This document shows, in pieces, positions 1 to 6,715 of a stretch of DNA of 64,000 bases (the stretch's first letter is position 1; every line of letters begins with the position of its first letter). Below the pieces are notes generated by a model. That model was not told the DNA's origin. It searched no databases and saw only the letters and a list, made by a program, of their open reading frames with translations. The stretch covers positions 41,719 through 105,718 of the forward strand of contig CAXAUZ010000016.1 of the NCBI GenBank assembly GCA_963972525.1, written 5' to 3'. This DNA comes from Salinilacustrithrix sp003476595 (GTDB lineage Bacteria > Actinomycetota > Acidimicrobiia > Acidimicrobiales > Salinilacustritrichaceae). A program made the position numbers and the translations under genes.

Positions 1-1
1 C

Positions 2-778
2 CGCTTCGCGCCCGAGCTGCACCTCGACGGCGGCATGGAGCTGGACCAGATCGTCGAGTCCGTGCTCGCCGGGTTCGAGCAGGTGACCTCCCAGGGGCGC
101 ATCCAGATCGGTCTGCTCCTCACCGCGATGCGCACGGCGGCGAACTCGTCCGAGATCGCCGAGCTCGCGCTGCGCCACCGGGACAGCGGCGTCGTGGGCT
201 TCGACATCGCCGGCAGCGAGGCCGGGCACCCGCCCACCCGCCACCTGGACGCGTTCCGCACCATCGCCGCCGCCAACCACCACATCACCATCCACGCCGG
301 CGAGGCGTTCGGCCTGCCCTCCATCTGGGAGGCCATCCAGATCTGCGGGGCCGAGCGGCTCGGGCACGGCGTGCGCATCGTCGACGACATCGAGGTCCAG
401 CCCGACGGCTCGGTCAAGCTCGGCGAGCTGGCGTCCTTCGTCCGGGACCGGCGCGTGCCCCTCGAGATGTGCCCGACGTCGAACGTGCACACGGGCGTGG
501 TGGACGAGCTGTCCCAGCACCCGATCGACCTGCTCACCCGCCTGCGGTTCCGGGTCACCGTCAACACCGACAACCGGCTCATGAGCGACGTCACGATGTC
601 GAGCGAGATGCACGCCCTGTGCGAGACCTTCGGCTACGGCTGGACCGATCTGCAGTGGTTCACCGTGAACGCCATGAAGAGCGCGTTCTGGCCCTTCGAC
701 AAGCGCCTGCGGATCATCAACGAGATCATCAAGCCGGGCTACGCGTCCCTGCAGGCCCGGTCGCTCGAATCGGCGTGA
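2..778 (+). CDS. add: Adenosine deaminase, C-terminal part (5' end outside window)
   Basis: Hydrolytic deamination of adenosine or deoxyadenosine to (deoxy)inosine in purine salvage. The frame is open from the window edge, so the N-terminus with the first HxH zinc motif is missing. Visible family landmarks are the HAGE motif (zinc/catalytic region), the LGHG segment with the following conserved VRIVDD, the CPTSN motif, and NTDNR, which carries the conserved metal-binding Asp region near the C-terminus. It heads a cluster of nucleoside salvage genes (deoC, upp, pmmB-like, punA, PfkB kinase), which supports a salvage role. It converges with deoC across 120 bp in which I see no gene. Confidence 0.93.
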   Translation, partial: RFAPELHLDGGMELDQIVESVLAGFEQVTSQGRIQIGLLLTAMRTAANSSEIAELALRHRDSGVVGFDIAGSEAGHPPTRHLDAFRTIAAANHHITIHAGEAFGLPSIWEAIQICGAERLGHGVRIVDDIEVQPDGSVKLGELASFVRDRRVPLEMCPTSNVHTGVVDELSQHPIDLLTRLRFRVTVNTDNRLMSDVTMSSEMHALCETFGYGWTDLQWFTVNAMKSAFWPFDKRLRIINEIIKPGYASLQARSLESA

Positions 779-898
779 CCATGTGCGCGCTCGAGCTCAG
801 CACGCAGGTGTCGGGCGTCGACGACCGCGAGGCGCAACCGCGAGACGCTGGAGCGCATGGCCGCTGCGCTGGAGGGCTGACGCCCGGCGCCGCCGAAC

Positions 899-1570
899 CT
901 AGACGCCGTCCAGGATCGCCGCGGAGGACGACGCTCCGATGCGCGTGGCGCCGGCCTCGATCATGGCCAGCGCCGTCTCGGCATCGCGGATGCCTCCCGA
1001 TGCCTTGACGCCGACGTCCCAACCCACCGCAGCGCGCATGCGGCGGACGGCATCGACGGAGGCGCCACCCGTGGGGTGGAAGCCCGTGGAGGTCTTCACG
1101 TAGTCGGCGCCGGCGTCGACCGCCACGGCGCACACCCGGTCGAGCTGGGCGTCGTCGAGGGCGGCGGACTCCACGATGACCTTGAGCACCACCGGCGACG
1201 GCGCCGCCTCGCGCACGGCGCGGACGTGGGCCTCGACCTCGTCCCAGTCGCCGGCCACCACGGCGCCGAGGGGCACGACCATGTCCAACTCGGACGCACC
1301 GTCGGCGACGGCAGCGGCCGCCTCGGCGGCCTTGATCTCGGCCCGGTGGGCGCCGGAGGGGAAGCCGATCACGGAGGCCAGCCCCACGGTGGAACCACGG
1401 AGGGCGGCGGCTGCGGTGGCCACCTGGTTCGGGGACACGCAGACCGCCCCCACACCGAGGTCGCGCGCCTCGGCGCAGAGGGCCTCGACGCGCTCGACCG
1501 TCGCCTCCGGGGCGAGGAGCGTGTGGTCGATCATGCGGGCGACGGCGGTGCGATCCACGGATGCCATCAT
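899..1570 (-). CDS. deoC: Deoxyribose-phosphate aldolase
   Basis: Cleaves 2-deoxyribose 5-phosphate to glyceraldehyde 3-phosphate and acetaldehyde, the last step of deoxynucleoside catabolism. About 223 residues, normal for the class I family. The N-terminal IDHTLLAPEAT segment, the YVKTSTGF motif with the Schiff-base lysine (about residue 153) and the VKASGGIRD motif with the second lysine are all present. The frame runs further upstream, but only as an antisense reading of upp. I chose the ATG at 1570 (a second ATG is at 1567) because it precedes the conserved N-terminus. The start lies only 6 bp from the divergent upp start, so each gene's control region must lie in the other's coding sequence. 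Confidence 0.93.
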   Translation of the reverse strand: MMASVDRTAVARMIDHTLLAPEATVERVEALCAEARDLGVGAVCVSPNQVATAAAALRGSTVGLASVIGFPSGAHRAEIKAAEAAAAVADGASELDMVVPLGAVVAGDWDEVEAHVRAVREAAPSPVVLKVIVESAALDDAQLDRVCAVAVDAGADYVKTSTGFHPTGGASVDAVRRMRAAVGWDVGVKASGGIRDAETALAMIEAGATRIGASSSAAILDGV

Positions 1571-1576
1571 GCCCAC

Positions 1577-2200
1577 ATGGACACGCTCGTCGTCGACCAC
1601 CCCCTCGCCGCCCAGCTCCTGACCCGGATGCGCGACGAGCGCACCGACCGGGCCGTGTTCCGCCACGCCGCCGACGAGCTGGCCCTGATGCTGGTCTACG
1701 AAGCCACCCGCGCCCTCGCCACCGAGCCGGTGGCGATCCGCACCCCGCTCACCGAGACCACCGGCGTGCGCGTCACCCGGCCCCCGATGGTCGTGCCGGT
1801 GCTGCGCGCCGGCCTCGGCATGCTCGGCCCGGTCCTGCGCCTGCTGCCGGGCAGCGACACCGGCTTCATCGGCGTGGCCCGCGACGAGTCGACCCACGAG
1901 CCGGTGCCCTACATGAACTCGGTGCCCGACGACCTCGACGGGCGCGACGTGCTCGTCCTGGACCCCATGCTGGCCACGGGCGGGTCGATGGTCTTCGCGT
2001 GCGAGCAGCTGGCCGCCCGCAACCCGGGCACCGTCACCGCGGTGTGCATCCTCGCCGCACCCGAGGGCGTGGACCGGCTGCACGGCACCGGGCTCGTCGA
2101 TCGCCTCGTCACGGCTTCGGTGGACGAGCGGCTGAACGAGGACGCCTTCATCGTCCCCGGCCTCGGCGACGCCGGCGATCGGCTGTTCGGCACGGCGTGA
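1577..2200 (+). CDS. upp: Uracil phosphoribosyltransferase
   Basis: Converts uracil and PRPP to UMP (pyrimidine salvage). 207 residues, the usual size. The N-terminus VVDHPLAAQLLTRMRD matches the family start, which fixes the ATG at 1577. The VPVLRAGLGM segment, the PRPP-binding loop (DPMLATGGSM, about residues 131-140) and the C-terminal PGLGDAGDRLFGT uracil-binding signature are present. It is divergent from deoC with a 6-bp gap. upp lying beside pmmB/deoD-type genes resembles the nucleoside salvage region of Mycobacterium tuberculosis (from memory, so an inference on orthology). Confidence 0.95.
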   Translation: MDTLVVDHPLAAQLLTRMRDERTDRAVFRHAADELALMLVYEATRALATEPVAIRTPLTETTGVRVTRPPMVVPVLRAGLGMLGPVLRLLPGSDTGFIGVARDESTHEPVPYMNSVPDDLDGRDVLVLDPMLATGGSMVFACEQLAARNPGTVTAVCILAAPEGVDRLHGTGLVDRLVTASVDERLNEDAFIVPGLGDAGDRLFGTA

Positions 2201-2264
2201 GGTACGACTCGGGCGACGACGGGGTAAGGGTCCGCACCCACCCCCACCGTCGAAGGAGAGACCC

Positions 2265-2696
2265 ATGGACGCCATCACGCTGCTGACCACCGACCACGAC
2301 GAGGTGCGCGACCTCTTCGAGCAGTTCCGCACGGCCGAGGAGGCCGAGGACAAGGCCCGCATGAAGGAGCTGCAGAAGGAGATCTTCTCCGAGCTCGAGA
2401 CCCACACCCGGATCGAGGAGGACATCTTCTACCCGGCGGTCCGGGACACCGACGAGGAGGAGCTGGCCGAGACCGTCGACGAGGGCGTCCAGGAGCACCA
2501 CGTCGTCAAGGTCCTCATGCGTGAGATCGAGGACGTCTCCGGCGACGACACCTTCATCGCCAAGATGAAGGTCCTGATGGAGAACGTCGAGCACCACGCC
2601 GAGGAGGAGGAGACCGACATGTTCCCCGACCTCCGGAAGCGGATGAGCCAGGAGCGCCTCGACGAGCTCGGCGCCGAGATGGCGGCGGCCAAGTAG
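2265..2696 (+). CDS. Hemerythrin HHE-domain protein
   Basis: A 143-residue four-helix protein of the hemerythrin/HHE family, expected to bind a non-haem di-iron centre and sense or store oxygen, NO or iron. The ligand pattern is visible: a first His in TTDHDEV, an HxxxE in HTRIEED, a His in the EHHVVKV segment and HHAEEEETD near the C-terminus. The start is fixed by a good Shine-Dalgarno sequence, AAGGAG at 2253-2258, six bases before the ATG. It is a single gene; the next gene, a receiver-domain protein, faces it. A second, longer HHE protein is encoded at 55222-55758. Its exact ligand or role cannot be read from sequence. Confidence 0.88.
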   Translation: MDAITLLTTDHDEVRDLFEQFRTAEEAEDKARMKELQKEIFSELETHTRIEEDIFYPAVRDTDEEELAETVDEGVQEHHVVKVLMREIEDVSGDDTFIAKMKVLMENVEHHAEEEETDMFPDLRKRMSQERLDELGAEMAAAK

Positions 2697-2714
2697 CTCC
2701 CGGGCGCTGCGGGG

Positions 2715-3071
2715 TCAGGCGGCCCCGTAGCGCTCGACCAGGCGAGGGATCCGCTGCTCGAACTCGAGCTTGTCGAAGCACGCCGTGGCGCCACGCGCCC
2801 GGCTGCGGTTGAAGCTCTCGGCCGCCGCGTACGCGGTGACCACGAGCACCCGGGTCGACGGGCACCGCCGCTTCAGCTCCGGCAGGGCCGACAGCCCGTC
2901 CCGGTTCGGCATGAACAGGTCGAGCACGATCAGGTCCGGGCACACGTCTGCGACCTGGGCGATGCAGTCGTCTCCGTCCACCGCCTCGGTCACGTCGACG
3001 CCGCGAGCCTCGAACGCCATCCGGAACAGCAGCCGGATGTCGGCCTCGTCGTCGCAGATGAGCACCCGCAC
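2715..3071 (-). CDS. Stand-alone response-regulator receiver domain
   Basis: 118 residues comprising only a CheY-like receiver domain. The acidic pocket (D7, D8), the phospho-acceptor D51 in the LIVLDLFMPNRDG motif, T79 in VVTAYA and K101 in the CFDKL segment are all present, so phosphorylation is plausible. The usual KP dipeptide is K-L here. No output domain or neighbouring histidine kinase is present, so it must act by protein contact or in a phosphorelay with partners elsewhere. It converges with the hemerythrin gene (18 bp apart). Confidence 0.85.
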   Translation of the reverse strand: MRVLICDDEADIRLLFRMAFEARGVDVTEAVDGDDCIAQVADVCPDLIVLDLFMPNRDGLSALPELKRRCPSTRVLVVTAYAAAESFNRSRARGATACFDKLEFEQRIPRLVERYGAA

Positions 3072-3127
3072 GCCGTCACGGTACGACCGACGCGTCGTCC
3101 GACGTCGAACCGTGCTCGAGGTTCGTG

Positions 3128-3169
3128 TCAGACCAGCTGGGTCAGGCCAGCCGGGTCAGGCCAGCTGGG
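3128..3169. repeat. Three tandem 14-bp repeats at the 3' end of the phosphomutase gene
   Basis: Copies at 3128-3141, 3142-3155 and 3156-3169 share the unit TCAGRCCAGCYGGG, with one or two substitutions between copies. The third copy contains the stop codon (3156-3158, minus strand) and the last codons of the phosphomutase gene, so the array begins inside the gene and extends past its end. Confidence 0.8.
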
Positions 3170-4829
3170 CTTCGAGGTCGGCGAGGACCGCGTCGATGCG
3201 CTCGTCGGCGATGTCGGTCTCGGCTCCGACGTCGTCGACGGCCTCGACGAGGCGCACCACCTCGACGTACAGCTTGAGCTTGGGCTCGGTGCCGGACGGG
3301 CGGACGACGACCCGCATGCCGTCGCCGCGCAGGACCACGCCGTCGGTGGGCGGCAGGCGCTGGCCCAGGGCCAGGTCCTCGACCCCCACGATCTCGAAGC
3401 CGCCGAGCGCCGCAGGCGGCTCCGTCCGGATCCGGTCGACCGCCGCAGCCATCCGAGGCGCACCGTCGAGGCCCTCGAACCGCAGGGAACGCTGGCGGGT
3501 GCGGTGCAGGCCCAGGTCGACGGCCAGCTCGGCGAGGCGCTGCGCCACCGACGAGCGCTCGGCGAGCAGCCCGGCCACCGCCTCGACGGCGACGACGGCG
3601 GCGCCGATGCCGTCCTTGTCCCGCACCAGCGACCCGACCGAGTAGCCGAGCGCCTCCTCGTAGCCGAGCACCGGGCGGAGATCGGGGCGGGCCATGGCGG
3701 CGCGGGCCAGCCACTTGAACCCGGTGAGCGTCTCGACGGACTCGACGTCGTGGTGGGCGGCCAGCGCGGCGAGGGCCGACGACGACACGACGGTGGTGAC
3801 CAGCAGGCGGTCGGTGCCCTCGGAGTGGCGCAGCAGGTGGTCGGCCAGCAGCAAGCCGATCTCGTCGCCGGTCAGGACCCGCCAGGTGGTGGACCCGCCG
3901 CGCGGACCGGGCACCGCGAGGGCGAGGCGGTCGGCGTCCGGGTCGTTGGCGATGGCGAGGTCGGCGCCGTGCTCCTCGGCCGACGCGAGGAGCAGGTCCA
4001 TGGCCCCGGGCTCCTCCGGGTTGGGGAACGCCACCGTCGGGAAGTCGGGGTCGGGCTGGGCCTGCGCCTCGACCACCGTCGGCGGCGCGAAGCCGGCGCG
4101 GGTGAAGGCCGCCTGTAGGACCTCGAGGCCGACCCCGTGCATGGGCGTGTAGACCACCCGCAGCTCGACCGGCGCGTCTGAGGTCCGCAGTCCCGCGACC
4201 CCCTCCACGTAGGCGTCCACGACGTCGTCGCCGAGCTCGGCGATGCGCGGGTCGTCGAGGGGCGCCAGGGGCAGATCGGTCACCCGCTCGATCGCTGCCA
4301 TGTGGGCCGCGATCTCCCGATCCCACGGCGCGACGATCTGGGCGCCGTCGCCGGCGTAGACCTTGTAGCCGTTGTCGGCAGGCGGGTTGTGGCTGGCCGT
4401 GACCATCACGCCCGCGGCCCCGCCCAGGTGGCGGACGGCGAAGGCGAGCAGCGGCGTCGGCAGGGGGCGATCGGCGAGGACGACGTGGCGGCCGGCGCCG
4501 GCGACGACCGCAGCGGTGTCCCGGGCGAAGTCGGCCGAGCCGTGGCGTGCATCCCGGGCCACGACGACGGGCCCCTCCCACCCCTGGTCGTCGAGCCACC
4601 GGCACAGCCCGGCCGCGGCACGGCGCACGACGGCACGGTTCATCCGACCCGGTCCCGGCCCGAGCGGCCCGCGCAGGCCGGCGGTGCCGAAGGCGAGCGG
4701 TGCGGCGAACGCGGCCTCGAGCGCGGCCTCGTCGTCGGCGGCCACCATGGCGTCGAGCGCCGCGACCGTGGCGGGGTCGGGGTCGTCGGCGCGCCAGGCT
4801 TCGACCGCGGCGCGCAGCTCGGCGTCCAT
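3156..4829 (-). CDS. pmmB: Phosphomannomutase/phosphoglucomutase family (PmmB-like alpha-D-phosphohexomutase)
   Basis: 557 residues of the alpha-D-phosphohexomutase superfamily, a long PGM2/PmmB-type member. All four signature loops are visible: the phosphoserine loop TASHNPPADNGYKVY, the metal loop NDPDADRLA, the sugar loop GYEEALGYSVG and the phosphate loop RPSGTEPKLKLY. In nucleoside salvage, PGM2-type enzymes isomerise (deoxy)ribose 1-phosphate and 5-phosphate. Its place next to punA (which makes ribose 1-phosphate) and near deoC (which uses deoxyribose 5-phosphate) fits phosphopentomutase activity, but that is inference; hexose phosphate activity is the alternative. It follows punA in the same direction with a 5-bp gap, so co-transcription is likely. 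Confidence 0.9.
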   Translation of the reverse strand: MDAELRAAVEAWRADDPDPATVAALDAMVAADDEAALEAAFAAPLAFGTAGLRGPLGPGPGRMNRAVVRRAAAGLCRWLDDQGWEGPVVVARDARHGSADFARDTAAVVAGAGRHVVLADRPLPTPLLAFAVRHLGGAAGVMVTASHNPPADNGYKVYAGDGAQIVAPWDREIAAHMAAIERVTDLPLAPLDDPRIAELGDDVVDAYVEGVAGLRTSDAPVELRVVYTPMHGVGLEVLQAAFTRAGFAPPTVVEAQAQPDPDFPTVAFPNPEEPGAMDLLLASAEEHGADLAIANDPDADRLALAVPGPRGGSTTWRVLTGDEIGLLLADHLLRHSEGTDRLLVTTVVSSSALAALAAHHDVESVETLTGFKWLARAAMARPDLRPVLGYEEALGYSVGSLVRDKDGIGAAVVAVEAVAGLLAERSSVAQRLAELAVDLGLHRTRQRSLRFEGLDGAPRMAAAVDRIRTEPPAALGGFEIVGVEDLALGQRLPPTDGVVLRGDGMRVVVRPSGTEPKLKLYVEVVRLVEAVDDVGAETDIADERIDAVLADLEAQLA

Positions 4830-4834
4830 CCGGC

Positions 4835-5668
4835 CTACAGCCGCCGGACCAGCCGGGCGAGCAGGGAGCCCATGGCATCGGCCGAGGTCACGGCCACCGA
4901 CAGGACGTCCTCATGGTCGAGGGAGTCGCCCAGGCCGGCGGCCAGGTTGGTGACCAGCGACATCGCCAGCACCTCAGCGCCCATGTGGTGGGCGGCGACG
5001 GCTTCGTGCACCGTGGACATGCCGACCAGATCCGCGCCCAGCGTCTGGAGCATGCGGATCTCGGCGGGCGTCTCGTACTGGGGGCCGTTCATGCCGGCGT
5101 AGACGCCCTCGACCAGGCTCGGTTCGAGCTCCCGGGCCATGGCCCGCAGGCGGGCCGAGTACAGGTCGGTCATGTCCGGGAAGCGGGGCCCGATGGCCGC
5201 GTCCGGGGTCGGGCCGGTCAGGGGGGACCGACCGGTGAGGTTGAGGTGGTCGGCGATGAGCACCGGTTGCCCGATGGACATGCCCTCGCCGAGGCCACCC
5301 GCCGCGTTGGTGAGCACGACCGTGCTGCAGCCGGCGAGCACGGCGGTGCGCACGCCGTGCACGACGTCGGCGAGGCCGTGGCCCTCGTAGGCGTGGACGC
5401 GGCCCAGCGCGACGAGCACGCGGCGACCGTCGACGTCGATCGAGCGGAGCTCGCCCCCGTGGCCCTCCACGGTCGGGGCGTGGAAGCCCGGGAGGTCCGC
5501 CGCCGGGAACGCGCAGGAGGCCTCGCCCAGCTGCTCGGCGGCGATGCGCCAGCCCGAGCCGAGCACGACCACCACGTCGTGGCGCTCGACGCCGGTCCGC
5601 TCGGCGAGGGCCGCGGCCGCCCCGGCGGCCCGCTCGTAGGCGTCGGGCGGGGTGCCGGTGCCGCTCAT
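4835..5668 (-). CDS. punA: Purine nucleoside phosphorylase (trimeric type)
   Basis: Phosphorolysis of inosine/guanosine and deoxy forms to base and (deoxy)ribose 1-phosphate. 277 residues, normal for the low-molecular-mass trimeric class. Landmarks: the VVLGSGWR phosphate loop near residue 36, GRVHAYEGHG, LTNAAGGL, MNGPQYETPAEI and VGMSTVHEA, and the C-terminal VTNLAAG with the base-recognition Asn. The ATG at 5668 overlaps the stop of the upstream kinase as ATGA, which supports this start and translational coupling. The same frame stays open to 9265 only as an antisense reading of pepN. Confidence 0.95.
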   Translation of the reverse strand: MSGTGTPPDAYERAAGAAAALAERTGVERHDVVVVLGSGWRIAAEQLGEASCAFPAADLPGFHAPTVEGHGGELRSIDVDGRRVLVALGRVHAYEGHGLADVVHGVRTAVLAGCSTVVLTNAAGGLGEGMSIGQPVLIADHLNLTGRSPLTGPTPDAAIGPRFPDMTDLYSARLRAMARELEPSLVEGVYAGMNGPQYETPAEIRMLQTLGADLVGMSTVHEAVAAHHMGAEVLAMSLVTNLAAGLGDSLDHEDVLSVAVTSADAMGSLLARLVRRL

Positions 5669-6678
5669 GCCAGCTGGGCCAGCGACTGGCCGGGTCGGGC
5701 GCCGGTGTGGCCGATGACGGCCGAGGCGGCGATGGAGCCGAGGCGGCCGCACTCGGCCAGCGGCAGGCCCTTGGCCATCCCGTGGAGCACGCCGGCGGCG
5801 TACAGGTCGCCGGCGCCGGTGGTGTCGACGACCTCGACCGGGTGGGGCGGCACCTCGACGATGCCCTCGGACGTCACGATGAGCGAACCCTCCGGGCCGA
5901 GCGTGACGCACGTGGTCTCGACCTCGTCGCGGGCACGGTCGACGGCGTGGTCGAGGTGGATCCCGTAGAGGGCACGCAGCTCGGCGTCGTTGGCGAAGAG
6001 CACGTCGACCTGGTCGGCGACGAGGGGCCGCCACTCGTCGATGTGGCGCTCCACGCAGAACGTGTCGGACAGGGTGAGTGCGACCTTGCGACCGGCGCCG
6101 TGGGCGATCTCGGAGGCGGTCCGGTAGGCGGCCTTGGCCTCGGGTCGGTCGAACAGGTAGCCCTCGAGGAAGGTGTACCGCGACAGCTCGATGAGCTCGG
6201 CGTCCACGTCGCCGGGGCTGAAGTAGGCGGAGGCGCCGAGGTAGGTGTTGAGGGTCCGCTCGGCGTCCGGGGTGACGATGATCAGGCACCGACCGGTGGG
6301 CGGGCCGTCGGTGGCCGGCGGCGAGCGGAACACCACGCCGTTGGCCCGCATGTCGTGGGCGAACACCACGCCGAGCTGATCGTCGTGGACCTTGCCCAGG
6401 TAGGCGGCCCGGCCGCCGAAGGAGGCGACCCCGGCGATGGTGTTGGCGGCCGATCCGCCGGACACCTCGATGCCCGGGCCCATCGCCTCGTACAGCTGCG
6501 TGGCCCGGTCCGGCTCGATGAGGGTCATGGCCCCCTTCACCAGATCGTGGGTCGCGACGAAGTCGTCGGCCTCGTGGCTGAGCACGTCCACGAGCGCGTT
6601 GCCGATGCCGACCACGTCGAGGGCGGTGCCGTCGTCGCGGACGTCGCGGAGGATCTGCTCGGATGCAGGGGGCGTCAC
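5665..6678 (-). CDS. PfkB-family adenosine kinase-like carbohydrate kinase
   Basis: A 337-residue ribokinase/PfkB-fold sugar kinase. The N-terminal VVGIGNALVDVL, the GGSAANTIAG substrate motif and the C-terminal VVDTTGAGDLYAAGVLHG signature with the catalytic Asp are all present. It is closest in appearance to adenosine kinase-type members (adenosine to AMP), and the salvage operon context (punA, add) supports that; inosine/guanosine or ribose kinase activity is possible. I chose the GTG at 6678 because longer starts would run into the divergent pepN start region. It is translationally coupled to punA by a 4-bp overlap. Confidence 0.88.
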   Translation of the reverse strand: MTPPASEQILRDVRDDGTALDVVGIGNALVDVLSHEADDFVATHDLVKGAMTLIEPDRATQLYEAMGPGIEVSGGSAANTIAGVASFGGRAAYLGKVHDDQLGVVFAHDMRANGVVFRSPPATDGPPTGRCLIIVTPDAERTLNTYLGASAYFSPGDVDAELIELSRYTFLEGYLFDRPEAKAAYRTASEIAHGAGRKVALTLSDTFCVERHIDEWRPLVADQVDVLFANDAELRALYGIHLDHAVDRARDEVETTCVTLGPEGSLIVTSEGIVEVPPHPVEVVDTTGAGDLYAAGVLHGMAKGLPLAECGRLGSIAASAVIGHTGARPGQSLAQLA

Positions 6679-6715
6679 GCTCGGCGACGGTACACGCGGC
6701 CGGTACCGTTGCCCG

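Noticed and set aside
779..898. A short plus-strand reading ending ETLERMAAALEG before deoC
   Set aside because: It looks like a helical protein tail, but no start or longer frame supports it, and it lies in a 120-bp convergent gap. Likely chance.
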